DNA of 64,000 nucleotides from Macrolepiota albuminosa (taxonomy: Eukaryota > Basidiomycota > Agaricomycetes > Agaricales > Agaricaceae). Positions 23,916-35,125 of the stretch are shown piece by piece. A model generated the notes under the pieces. The model had not been told where the DNA came from. It saw nothing but the letters and a program-made list of their open reading frames with translations, and did no database searches. A program made the position numbers and the translations under genes. The stretch covers positions 600,901 through 664,900 of the forward strand of contig JAMWFC010000025.1 in NCBI GenBank assembly GCA_027475525.1. Reading direction: 5' to 3'. Positions within the stretch are counted from its first letter, which is position 1, and the number at the start of each line of letters is the position of its first letter.

Positions 23916-26640
23916 ACATAATATATAAAAGGATGCCATTTTAGTTACTTACCGTATTGTGATCATCACGTAGTCTGTATACCATGGGTTCTATATACTG
24001 CTTTGATATATCACTTTGGGAGAGCCGATCCCCAGCAGTGCTGTATACATTCCTAGGTGCTGTAGGTAAAATACTGCAGCATTGGTAGACAGCTTTAATG
24101 TACAAAGTGTGATATTATCAGTCTCTCAGAGCTGTCTTTCATCGTCAAGGTTATTGATTTATTCGTCATTTTCGTCAGATCAGCCTGTTTCGAACATTCA
24201 ATCGTATCCTCCGAGGTAAGTGATTTACTTTATAACAGGCGTATCGATCCCAACCTCAAGCAGGACTTGGGCGAAACGCAGCCACACTTATAAAGTCCGA
24301 ACTTGGTATAGTGGATGAAAGGAATTTTTGTTTTTTGTTTGTTTGTTTTTTTGCACTAATTTTAGAGATGTTCTTTGACCCAAACAAAAGTCTTTTAATT
24401 GTTGACGGGACACCAGAGTCCTTCCCGATGCTGCTCAAATATTTTTGAGAGTGGGCTATTCAAGGAATTTCAAGCCAAAAGGTTTCAGCCGGACAATGAC
24501 GGGGATTTAATTGATGACCGTTTATCGCCGGGCTGACGGTATGAGTACATACGACAAATATCTGGAATAACGTCACAATCCCCTTGCCCAGCTGACACGT
24601 CATAGAAAGTTGCTAACAGCACCGAATATAGATACATGTGGTCGGTCTACTATTTTGCCTACATAAATGTGCTCTGCTGATTATTCCGTGATTATGGGCA
24701 GATCGATGGATTAACGACTCGATCAGGTGGACATTGAGAAAGCCAATACTGCGGCCGTACTTTTCTGTGGGTCTTTGATGACGTTGATAAGGTATTGTAA
24801 CCTGTTTCCTCTCGGTCCGGTCTATCTTTAAGTGTCTTCGCGAGTCGTGCGAATCTCACCTTCAAAGTCTTTTCTGACCGTAAAACAGTATGGAGTTCTG
24901 TTATCTGGGTGCGAAGGTCCTTGGTAGAGCGAGGACTTCGGTATTTTCAACTTAAGTTCTCTGAAATTTCTCTTGTTTTTTAACAAGCACTTTTCTGTGG
25001 CCGGACGAGGGATCACATTGCACATGGCATTATGTATATCCACACATCCGACTGTCGCGGCTCTGGAGCTGGAGTGATTTTTTTACATCTAAAAAGGCGT
25101 CCCTTCTGCATCGCTTCCCCGTCTGCAGCGCCGCCGGTTCCCGCTGCTGCCTGCTTTCCGCAATGCACAATCGATAACGTTGGTATGATATCTTTACTAA
25201 TTAAAAAGAAATGAGGGTTTCTTCAATCTTATTGTCGCCCGAGGCTGTGTCACATCGACCCGACGTTTGTTTATAGTCTCCAGAAATGTTGACTTGAATC
25301 TCTAAGGAGAGGCCACGTCGTTTTGTCCGGTCTTTCTGGAGTTGCATCACCGCTAGCCACAGTAAAAAAAAACTCACTCGGAACCCGGACCATGGTTTGC
25401 CCTCTGTGTTTGGACTAGGCATGGCTTTAATTTTGAAGCTCGTAATTATCATGTATCTCACGACGGTAAGCGACTCCAAGTGGACCCCAGTGTACCCTGC
25501 ATCTTTTATGTAACTTTTCTGCCACGGCAATGACCAGAGTAATTATCAAGCAAACTTTCTCTTTATTATCACCCAACAGGTAGCCTGTTCTTTTTGATTT
25601 CGGTGGAGCACAGTGACATAGATGTTCACGTTGGACCTCGCATCACACATAAAAATATGAAATCTTAGAAGATTTCTCTCCGTCTTCGGGCTCACACTGT
25701 CACCTGCAGGTTATGCGCGGTTTATGCCTATCGTCTATGCCATGCCAGCAGGCCAACTTAGTGTGGGGTTTCTCTGATTGCCGTGGTAGCATCTGCCCAC
25801 ATAGTTGGGAATATCTTTTGCATACTCGCATATACGACGCTGAATGGATGGGAACTATCTTGGAGAGTGTCTGCGTGCTGACTGACAAATAGGCCGTTTG
25901 CACTGCATGGCTTCTAGTGTCACTGAAGCTTGTCGGCTTATCAAGACCGATATCGTATTTGACAAGCCAAGCAGCTCAAGTAGATTGGGTTGGTCGATGT
26001 GTATACAACTCAGAATGTGAAAGTTTGAGCTTTACGGACATATATATGAATCGACTTATGTGCTAACTTGTTACGTGGTATCCTTGACTGAGATGAATGT
26101 ATCCCCGGCATATAAACGTAGTAGTGGCCCGCGGTCGGTATCTTCAGAGCATGTAATTTTGAGAAGAGCTGGGAAGAGAGGCCGTTGGCGTGTCCTGAGT
26201 TATCTTGATTGGTACAAAACGCGGGAGATGCATGGCAAATGACACTTCTACGGGGACACGTACTCTCTTTCATCCAGGGTCTTGCCTTGAGTTTCTCCGG
26301 CAAAGGCATGAGACAATGCTTTGATGTCAATCTGTGACTAATGCCAGCTTTTGTGGACTTGTGGTACGAGTCGTGATACGACCGGCACCTACATACATCA
26401 GGCTCAAGGTATATGTAATAGGGATGTCGATCAATCTTCGTTGAAGCAGGCAGCAGCGTTATTATTGCCATTTGATACATGGGTGATATTTGTTGCCCAT
26501 TTGGCAACGAACTCGGGACCCGTATGTCACAGTGTGGCGACAAACTGGATCAATGGAGGGCAGAGATACCTCGTGGTAATACCAATATCAATGCCCTATC
26601 ATGACATTACCCGAAAACAAAACGATTGCGTCCTCATGGA
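23916..26640. other. Intergenic, no supported gene
   Basis: This is about 2.7 kb of moderate GC with short open frames on both strands, the longest on the minus strand at about 26010-26543. None shows domain character, a convincing exon chain or strand-specific codon bias. It could hold a non-coding transcript or a decayed gene, but I cannot show either. Confidence 0.45.
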
Positions 26641-26650
26641 TATTTGTGGA

Positions 26651-26805
26651 GGGTTACTACGATGTGTGCCTTGACGGACTATCAACAAACACTCCACAGT
26701 AGTACTCATAACGAAGTCGTATTTTTGGGGTTACTACGATGTGTGCCTTGACGGACTATCAACAAACACTCCACAGTAGTACTCATAACGAAGTCGTATT
26801 TTTGG
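26651..26805. repeat. Third exact 77-bp tandem duplication (intergenic)
   Basis: Positions 26651-26727 and 26728-26804 are identical, with one additional matching base after. The period equals that of both duplications in the laccase about 12 kb away, although the sequences are unrelated. The shared period points to a common technical cause. Confidence 0.95.
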
Positions 26806-27291
26806 ACGGAAGAGGTGCTTCGAGTGAGGATAGAGTCTATAGGAAGGACTTCTCTTTTTCATTTTGTATATAAGCTTCCGAGGGCTGATGATGACGGAGG
26901 AGAAAAGAAATGAAGTTAACGGGGACATCATGCTGCAGATATCGATCGGGATGAATTGAGCCCGCACGTGGAGCTGACCAATGGATCTGGAACTCAGAGA
27001 AAAGGACCGCCAACAATTTTCCTTTTCTCTCTCCCACATTGTACCCGGCGCTTTACGTTCACCGGCAGCCTCGGGACTGTCTTTGCCGTCGTGCTCTGCG
27101 GTGCCAAGGCATCCTTGTCTTCCCCTCCTTTCCTTCCGGCCGGTCTCATCCTTCATCTCCACCTGGACGCAGTACAATATGATTTCGTCCCTCTAGGCAT
27201 CGTCGTTCTCGTCTGTTGCTGGCTGTTGTTGAATTTCTGAACCACGAAACCCGTATCATACCCACGTTGATCAAGACATCATCCATTACAC
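26806..27291 (+). promoter_or_regulatory. Upstream region of the HAL-type kinase
   Basis: This contains pyrimidine-rich tracts near 27015-27035 and 27115-27165, typical of fungal promoters and 5' untranslated regions. It ends at the CACATGG start context of the kinase gene. No specific site is identified. Confidence 0.4.
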
Positions 27292-29216
27292 ATGGCCAAT
27301 TCCTCTGAAGAGACGACGCCGACTGAAGGCGAGGGCACCGATGGAACCGACAAACCCCCGCACAATGGACAGAACAGAGTAACAAATCTATCGAACCATC
27401 TCAAAGCAGCACTCAATCTGCACAACAATACGACATCATCCTTCACTCCGCAGTCAAAAACCGATCATCTTCCGAAACAGTCAACAACCACGTCCACCAC
27501 TGTCACATTACCTCCGCCAGAATCCGGTCTTTATGAAAAGGATCTTGGATACACACAGAGCTCGCTTCAAAAGCTAGCTTTAACAACGATCTCGAACGTT
27601 TCTACTACTTCCTCGCCGACCGAAAGTGATATTGGTTGCTTGCCCATGAATAGCTTGCCTCCAACCCGCCCTAGTAGCCGTCCGCCAAGCCAACCGCCAA
27701 GCCAACCGCCCAGTCGCGCACCAAGCATGTCTTCTGGCGTCTCAGGAAACAAGGTTGTCAACGGTACGTCCAACGCGAAGAAGCCGACACCTCAAAGCTC
27801 CAACTCCACCGTGACCCCGTCGCGCCCAAAGCCTGCGTCAGTGAACTCAGACTCGGGTTCGCACAAGTTTAACCTCAAAGACCTACTCGCGTCAGGTCCG
27901 AAGATCAACCGACGGGGGTCCCAACGCTCCGTCGGATCTTCGATTTCGGATGCGGGGAGCGATGGGGGAAAGGGAAGGGCAAGGAGTACGGCGGGAGATA
28001 GTGCGGTCAGTTTTTCGCAGAAGTATGGGGTTTGCCAGAAGGTCGCGGTTGGGAAGGGGGCAACCAGCGTCGTGCGGCTTGCGCACAAGTGGGATAGGAC
28101 GGAGGAGAAGCTTTATGCGGTTAAGGTAAGAATTTATTCGGTCTCTCTTGGACCAGGGAGCTGATCAGGTACGACATAAAGCAATTTCGAGCACGGCGGA
28201 AGAACGAAACGGAGAAGGAGTATGTGAAAAAGCTGACGGCTGAGTTTTGCATCTCCTCGACGTTGCATCATCCAAATATTGTGGAGACCGTTGATCTCAT
28301 CCAAGATGAGAACCAGCATTGGTGTGAGGTGATGGAATTTTGTCCTGGTGGCGATCTGTATGCGGCGATTAAGAAAGGGTGAGTGCAAGTAAGGTGTCAA
28401 TCATAAATCAGGCTTATACATTATTCACAGAGGTATGAGCCCAAGTGAAGTGGAATGCTGTTTCAAGCAAATTTTGCTTGGCGTCGAGTATCTGCATAGT
28501 CAGGGCGTGGCGCATCGGGATATTAAGCCCGAAAACCTCTTCTTCGATAACCAAGGCCATCTCAAGGTGTGGTTTTAACTACGTTTCTTTTTCCGAGGAT
28601 GTTAACTTTTTATGGAAGATCGGCGACTATGGTGCCTCTACGGTGTATCGACTACCGTGGGAAGCGACGGTCCACATGTCGACAGGTCTTTGTGGCAGCG
28701 AGCCGTACATTGCCCCAGAGCAATTTTTAGGCAAACGTTAGTCTATTCTTCTTTCCCCGCCGCAATTCAGCTAAGAGATATGCCTTCTGCGTGTCTGTTA
28801 CCTCCTCCCCTTGGCCTCAACTCACTTCTTCAACGCACGCAGCCTACGACGCTAGACTCGTCGATATTTGGGCATGCGGAATTGTCTACTATTGTCTCCA
28901 CTTTCAAGAACTCCCATGGCGCGCTGCACAGCCGGCGAACGACACCTTATATTCGTCGTATGCACAGGCATGTGCCAATGCATCGCCTACGGTGTCTGCA
29001 TGCCCGCCGACGATAAATAACTTGAGCCCAAGGGCGTGTAGGCCATTGATCAGGAAGATGTTGGAGCCTGATCCTAAGCATAGGATGACGATTGAAGATG
29101 TCATTGGCCATGCGTGGGTCCAGGAAATCGAGGTCTGTCATGACGTGAAGGAGCCGAAGCATATTCACGTTAGTGCGAGGACGACGCAGTTAATCCATTT
29201 GGCGAATGGGCATTAG
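27292..29216 (+). CDS. Ser/Thr protein kinase of the HAL4/SAT4-HRK1 family (552 aa)
   Basis: Five exons (27292-28125, 28182-28378, 28431-28566, 28619-28736, 28843-29216) give 552 residues. Members of this fungal family regulate plasma membrane transporters, such as the potassium and proton pumps. The first 245 or so residues are a disordered Ser/Thr/Pro-rich region with repeated PPSQ units near residues 130-140. The kinase domain follows: glycine loop [11 protein letters not shown] lysine in YAVK (residue 278), FRARR segment typical of the family, catalytic loop HRDIKPEN (Asp at about 374), then DYG at about 392-394 instead of [13 protein letters not shown], and a [10 protein letters not shown] block. 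The tail is short. All introns are GT-AG. The family is clear from the QFRARR and LHHPNIVET blocks; the substrate is not. Confidence 0.94.
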
Positions 29217-30108
29217 GTATGTGGGATTCCGTTTAGTGAGATGATGGTGGTTGAAATATTCGTGTTGGTTAGATCGCTATGAGATTGATTCCGGTCTGGC
29301 CTTAACATGACCACCGGGTTTTATCCTCCATCTGCGAACTCTCAGGTGCATTACTTGAATGATGACCCTTAGCCCACCCGCATATCCGCTTACATTATTA
29401 TATCGTGTTTTGCTTAGCTTACTATATTGGTCTTGGTCGAGTTTTTGTTATGTCTCTCTACCTACACGTTTTCTTTCCATTATCATGCCTCTGGTTTTTC
29501 ATTGCCTTACGTGTTCTGCTTTTACCCAATTCCCGAGTAGAGATAGTTCACACCCTTATATGGGTGTTTTTCGGTTATAGTCGAAGTTTCTCATGTCACT
29601 TTTTAACTTTGATGATTTAGCTGTTTTTTTTTTTTTTCTTCTCTCTCTCTGCATGAAAGGCTGGCCTTGTGTACGTACGTCGTCATAGACATCAGCGACA
29701 CGGAACTGGGAAGCATCACATGGCGGAGCAAGCTTTCCTTTAGCCGTAACTAGGTTAGATAGCGTAAATCATATGGGATCATTACAGATTGGAAGGTCAT
29801 GACGATGCCCTCAGGTGTAAGAAAATTAAGACTGCCGGACTTCGAAGGAAATTAGTGTCATTTACGTAGGGTTCAGACTGTATCGTGTAAGATCCGACTC
29901 GTATCTGCGGAAACACGTACGACTGCGATAGCTGTGAGCTGGCGCTACCACGTTTTCATGGGCACAGCTCTCGTGGAAACATCAGTATAATTGGAGTAAA
30001 TCCTTTACTTGCGGGGGAATACTGGGAGCTTCATATCAATTGGGATAATGAGTTGTAATGGTTGACTAGAATTACAATTGCACCAAGCAGTGCTATGTGG
30101 TATCGACT
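29217..30108. other. Gap between kinase and a small minus-strand gene
   Basis: The kinase (plus) and the small gene (minus) converge here. The sequence is AT-richer with a long T run near 29624-29640. The short open frames around 29359-29620 have no features I can support. Confidence 0.5.
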
Positions 30109-30632
30109 CTAAATGCGACTGGTATCGATAGGACACGATAGCCATCCAGCTTCTTTGAGTAATCTCTGGGTATGCAAGGTGTCGGGTTTGATCTCTCCGT
30201 TCAGAGGCGCAAAGTATTTGCGGATTTTTCCGTCGAAGACAACGGGATAATACAGACCTTCCTTTGACTGTCAATCATAGCGTGAGATAAGATTCATAAA
30301 AGCTGTGATGGAAACAGTTTTACCTGTCTTGTCGCACCTTTCCTTGTTGTTTGACCGGTGACACGGCCTTGGCGCCAGTTACCGCCTGCGGTTTTTACCC
30401 AGACATCATCGCCTGACTGTTGTGGGGGTAAGGTGTTGCTATACTACAATAAAGAGGAAATTCGACTTGAATAACCAACCTGGAATGTGTATGACCACGC
30501 CTCATCAAGTTCGAGGGGTAGCGGCTCGGATAGCGTAGCGTCGCTATCACCGTCGCTCCATGACGCGGCTTCCTCAGGGGTGACAGCACGAAGTGGGCGG
30601 GATTTGCGGGCAAGGGATCTTTGTGATGGCAT
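30109..30632 (-). CDS. Small conserved-looking hypothetical protein (134 aa)
   Basis: Three exons (30480-30632, 30324-30416, 30109-30267) join in phase 0 with GT-AG introns of about 55-65 nt, giving 134 residues. The N-terminus is basic and Ser-rich (residues 1-20), followed by an acidic segment. Exon 2 encodes a DDVWVK...GNWRQGRV stretch that resembles the start of a small SH3-like or Tudor-like beta barrel. Exon 3 encodes YYPVVFDGKIRKYFAPLNG, then a helix ending in LLKEAGWL. The pattern of alternating hydrophobics and the clean three-exon structure argue for a real gene. I recall similar short proteins in mushroom genomes but cannot name a function; a chromatin or RNA-binding role is only a guess from the fold resemblance. 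Confidence 0.75.
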
Positions 30633-31380
30633 GGGGTTGGATGGTACAAGTGGATAATAACAGATAGCAGTAGGACGATAAGTAGAGCTGCGGAACTCAG
30701 TGGAAGGTACTATGCTATGTAGTACAGGATCTTATGGGGGGATGAGATGTGATGCAGATCTGAGGAAGCAGTATGACGCCCTTTTATGCAGTCGTTGGAC
30801 ACGTTTTGGGCATGAACCTTTGTTCTATCATGATCAAAGCGGCTGGATGATCAAAACTGGCCGGAACAAGGTAACTGGCCGACTAGAATAAGGATGGCCA
30901 TCTTATGGCATCATGATGATAAAAACATCATTGTTCTTGGACAATTGTGACTAGCAATTACTGTTGTAGTTGACTCATCTTGTAAAAACCGTTTGTTGTC
31001 TTTGAAAGGCTTGAACAATTATGACATGCTCAGGTGGCCGAAAACAAGGCAGTAGGCGCGTGGGACACGTGTGTGGCCCCATAATTAAGCTTGTCACGGG
31101 GCTGGCAATGCTGCTTACTAAGTGTATAGCCACCAAATTTCCGATGCCAGATCACTGCCCGTGACATTCTTTCGAGCGCGATATGTCTCTTCGTAAGCAC
31201 AAATTATCAACCAGGTTCAAAGGCAAACATACTAGATGGCTTTGTGTATCATTAAGCCAAACTATCCTCATAATAATGCACAGTCATTCTCAAGCTGCTT
31301 CTTTTGGCAAACGATTTCTGGAGATGTACATACATCTCTTCACACCCACAACAAAAGCTGAACTATGTGTTTTGAACTAA
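30633..31380. other. Intergenic transition into repeat-derived DNA
   Basis: The promoter of the small minus-strand gene should lie just above 30632. CpG dinucleotides are still present to about 31180 and become scarce afterwards. No gene is supported. Confidence 0.45.
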
Positions 31381-33164
31381 AACCTAGGAAATGTTCAATT
31401 CTGTTTTTGTTTGTTGAGATTTTGATCAGCAAGGCCCTTGTTGTATATGGATTGGGTCTTTGCTTATTTAAAAATCAGTCAGGACGTAGATATTTGATTT
31501 AAATGGCTATTTGCACACTATTTCTGTAAAAAAATACTGGTGATATGCTCAAATTTGATTTGGTCAGTCATCTACTACCATCAAGGAAAGGAAAGAACAG
31601 GTATGGATGGGGAGAGAATATGATAGAAGAGAGGGAATTTTCAATCTGTCTGCTGATGAGCTCTTTCATGTGGACTTTGGAGCAGTGCTAAATGTAATGT
31701 ATGAGACACTGCTCAGAAAGACTAAGCCAAAGATAAGGGGAAAACAACAGCTGTAGCCAAGAGAACTAAAGAGCTGGATGTGAGTGATGAGAAAGTCAGA
31801 ACAGGAATCTAATGAAGTCTGATATATATGTGTAAAAGAACAAAGAGAGAACAGGGATGTGGCCTATGGCCATGGTAGATAAATCAAGCAGTGTCAAGTA
31901 TGATGTATGAGCAACAATTGTATTAAAAACATAGATCTTGATTTGTGTACTCTGTCCCAGATGCTGGTATATAGTTGATGTCAGGGAACTCCTTATTTCT
32001 TTCTTCCTTCTTCATTTATTTCCTTATTTCTTGTTGTTAGGGAACCCTATATAGACACAATAATAGTGCTATATAATTGTACACATTTAATAGAAAGCAA
32101 ATAAGTAGATAAGAAGATACTCACAGCCTTAGTGTCAAGCCTATATCAAGGTAAACAACTGAGGGCTGTTGATAGGACCCACTCAGGAGGCTAAGTGCAC
32201 CAATAGCAGGCCATGGCAGCACAGCACAGGCTTGGAATATCTTGGTGCACATGCACATAATTCATCCATTTTAGACAGTATCTGATAGCCATGCATGGCA
32301 AAGGACAAATTTGATCAGTGATAGCACTGGCAACAACTAACATGACAGGTGACAAATGGCATCAATTACTGGCAGAGGATGCATCTAGCTGGCAGCAGTG
32401 CTTGGAATCATGAGGTTTCTCCATGACTGAGAGCTTGGTTTTTTACCTTGGTGCCTGGCATCACTTAGCATCCTTACCAACTTAGATGAACAGCAGGCAT
32501 GTGGACTTCTTAGTATAAATTTAATTCATGGCATCTACTTACATTCTTTCTAGTTCACTGCTCTTTGGCAACACTTAGGTACTTAGCAATGGTGCTTTGG
32601 TGATCAATACACTGAATCACAGGCATATATTTTCAAGCAATTGACTAAACTACCAGGAAAACTTTCCAGCCAATTGGCTACAGAGGTAATGAATATTTTG
32701 TCAAAGGCTTCTGATCAACTCACTCATAGGGGAGATACAAACATTAACAGATAAATATGGACAAATGTGATGTATCCACATATTATTAGTAGAACATACT
32801 AGATTGCTCAAACTTGAAGAAAAATATCTTGTTCTATTGTCTACTTTAAGAATGAATATTATACAAAGAATTCTCATCCAAATCAATCCAAGAAATTCCC
32901 ACTACTTTAGTAGTGGGTTCTGTAGTGACAGGTTTCTGCCAAACAAACAAATCATCAGGTGACTTTGTCTCAACAGATTTCAGTTTAATCTGGGTGTGAG
33001 TTGCATGTCATTACAGTAAACTTGTTTAAGGCATGTGACATATATTTTTCAGCAAATTATGCAATTTTTTGGGCCCACACTTTCTTCATCATCATTTTGG
33101 TCATAATAATTGTCCAAATTGTGTCTATTGGCCCTATTTAAAGTTTATTTTTTATGTGGATATA
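31381..33164. repeat. CpG-poor, AT-rich decayed repeat DNA
   Basis: CpG dinucleotides are almost absent here by eye, and TpG/CpA are abundant, as expected when methylated cytosines in silenced repeats deaminate. Segments near 31560-31800 look like decayed coding sequence but contain many stops. Near 32040-32100 there is a TGTTAGGGAAC...-type start reminiscent of an LTR. No element could be delimited. The copia element at 33170 is inserted at the right end of this block, which resumes at 39298. Confidence 0.6.
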
Positions 33165-33169
33165 AGCAG

Positions 33170-33452
33170 TGTTGCCCGAATGGGTTATTTGTCTCAGTAT
33201 CGTCCATATCACGTGCCCCTAGCATACATTTGAGTTGTCGCCACTCTACACCTTCAGTTGTTACTCATTCGTGTTTGACACTGACGGTGTAAGTGTCTTC
33301 AACTATTGTTGTCTTGACGTTGCATTACTTACACTTATTGTTACTAGTACGAATTGTTACCTCTAGGTATAATAACCAGTTGTTACTCATTCGTGTTTGA
33401 CACTGACGGTTACGAATTGTTACCTCTAGTGTCGCTTAGCTTCCAGCTGACA
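33170..33452 (+). repeat. 5' LTR of the copia element
   Basis: This 283-bp LTR begins TGTTG and ends TGACA. It contains internal repeats of a GTTACTCATTCGTG... segment and of ACGAATTGTTACCTC. It matches 39010-39292 except for one base (G in a CpG here, A in the other copy). Confidence 0.97.
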
Positions 33453-33462
33453 GGTTATGGGC
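33453..33462 (+). other. Putative primer binding site
   Basis: GGTTATGGGC abuts the LTR. GGTTATG is complementary to CATAACC, the anticodon and following loop/stem bases of fungal initiator tRNA-Met. That would imply priming by an internally cleaved tRNA, as in copia itself. The assignment is by inspection only. Confidence 0.5.
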
Positions 33463-33622
33463 ATCCTCTTACGGATTGTCTAGCTTGAACTAAGTCACCC
33501 CGGACGATTTTTGTTCCGATTAATCGCTTATTTTCGTTGTGCCTTATCCATCGAACTCTCGAACGATTTTACCAGTAAATTGTTCCAATCTTCAGGGTCT
33601 TCCGACGCCACACTTTTTGGCG

Positions 33623-35125
33623 ATGGTTCACCCATCAGACCATCGTCGTTTCTCGAATCATCGATCGCACCCATTACCTTCTGGTTCGGGTTCGACAGTG
33701 CCAGTGCAGAGCCATTTTCCCCAGTCTTCTTTTGTTCGTGAACCTGCGCCTCATTCATTTCACGCTACGTTTCCTTCCACAGACACTTTAGTTGCAGACG
33801 ATCCACTTCGCTCTTCGAAGATTCCTCGCCCTATTCATGCGCATATACGTACTTCGATGCCTGTTCCACATAATCATATAACTCCATTGCATGCTCCGAT
33901 TCCGCAACTTCCCCCTCATTTACCTCCCAGTACTGGTACTACTCCTGTTCCCCCTGTACCTACTATACCTATGGACAATATTCCAATAGATCGCCCCCCT
34001 TCGCAAGTTTATATTCCTCGTTCTCCTTTTCAACATCGAACCACACCTCGTACTCCTGTTTATCAACCGGTTCGCCGGTCTCCATCGGCATTCTTAACTC
34101 CTCCGGTTCCTTCACCCTTTATACATCCTCCGCATCGCACCACGCCGAATTTTTCTCCTCCTCTCCCTCAACCTCGTGTACTCTTTCCTCAACAACCTAT
34201 TACCCCTTTTCATATTCCAAATTACAATCCCCCACAACCGAATCCGAATCCTTTCCCCTTTGCACAATTCCAACCACAGAATCGTCAACAGTTTAATGCC
34301 TTTATTCCATCTCAGCCCGATCAACATTTTATTCATCACAATCTGGCTCCTGTTATTCCACCCGCCAGATTGATCGATATATCTTCTGAAAATCCTAAAC
34401 TTCCTCCACTTACCACCATTCCTCGTTTCAATGGTTCTTCAGACTGGGGATTATGGATTAATCCTGTGATGGCACTGATCGATCATTTAGGTCTCAATGG
34501 CTATGTCTGTCCACTACCAGCTCCTGGAGCACCATACGACCCTACCTGCAAAGTTATGGTTCCACCAGCATACCCTCCTCACAATACCCTCGACGACGAG
34601 CAAGAATACGAGTTTTTCTGGCGAAATGACAACATTTGCACCTACGTCCTTACCGGAAAACTTTCCGCGGAAATCTATAGCTGCCTTCCCCCTGCTCGTG
34701 GAGGCCCCTTCAATTTTCCTGTTCGAACTGCACGCGACGTGTTGAACTGGCTTCGGAAGAGATACAGTGTGGGAAGCGCTTCTTCGGCGCAGAAAATCAA
34801 GGATTCTGTCCTTTTTCTCACGTGTATACCGATGGCTATCCCTTCTTACGTTCAACAATGGCGTATTGCGATAAACCAACTCTCTATCACGGCGTGGGAT
34901 TTTACTCCATACGAAAAGATTCAGAAATTTATGGATGGTATTCCGAATCTACATTCGTACGCTCCATTACGGGAGGAAGTCCGACGATCTTGGGATGCTG
35001 GACCTGGCGGAACACTGGATTTTTACGAGCTAGCTGATCGAATTCTTGACATCGACCTAGAAGTTCGTCGCCGCCAAGCAATCTCTCAACATCGTACTCC
35101 GAAAACTTCCAATCCGTCTTCCTGA
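33623..35125 (+). CDS. Copia gag-like protein
   Basis: The first ATG of this frame is at 33623 and the frame ends at TGA 35123-35125, about 500 residues. The N-terminal half is very rich in Pro, His and Phe. From about residue 255 a folded gag domain follows: an IPRFNGSSDW motif typical of retrotransposon gag, then a helical region through YVQQWRIAINQL and ending in an ADRILDIDLEVRRR segment. No CCHC knuckle is present here or in the downstream linker. The frame stays open for another 270 codons after the TGA, so the stop separates gag from protease by a single codon. It may be a CGA-to-TGA mutation or a readthrough stop. Confidence 0.9.
   Translation: MVHPSDHRRFSNHRSHPLPSGSGSTVPVQSHFPQSSFVREPAPHSFHATFPSTDTLVADDPLRSSKIPRPIHAHIRTSMPVPHNHITPLHAPIPQLPPHLPPSTGTTPVPPVPTIPMDNIPIDRPPSQVYIPRSPFQHRTTPRTPVYQPVRRSPSAFLTPPVPSPFIHPPHRTTPNFSPPLPQPRVLFPQQPITPFHIPNYNPPQPNPNPFPFAQFQPQNRQQFNAFIPSQPDQHFIHHNLAPVIPPARLIDISSENPKLPPLTTIPRFNGSSDWGLWINPVMALIDHLGLNGYVCPLPAPGAPYDPTCKVMVPPAYPPHNTLDDEQEYEFFWRNDNICTYVLTGKLSAEIYSCLPPARGGPFNFPVRTARDVLNWLRKRYSVGSASSAQKIKDSVLFLTCIPMAIPSYVQQWRIAINQLSITAWDFTPYEKIQKFMDGIPNLHSYAPLREEVRRSWDAGPGGTLDFYELADRILDIDLEVRRRQAISQHRTPKTSNPSS

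Noticed and set aside
26010..26543. Minus-strand open frame of 177 codons as a gene
   Set aside because: No domain character, no clear splice structure, and the complementary strand is equally open in parts.
33539..33622. Gag start upstream of 33623
   Set aside because: The frame is open but begins at GTG; the first ATG is at 33623.
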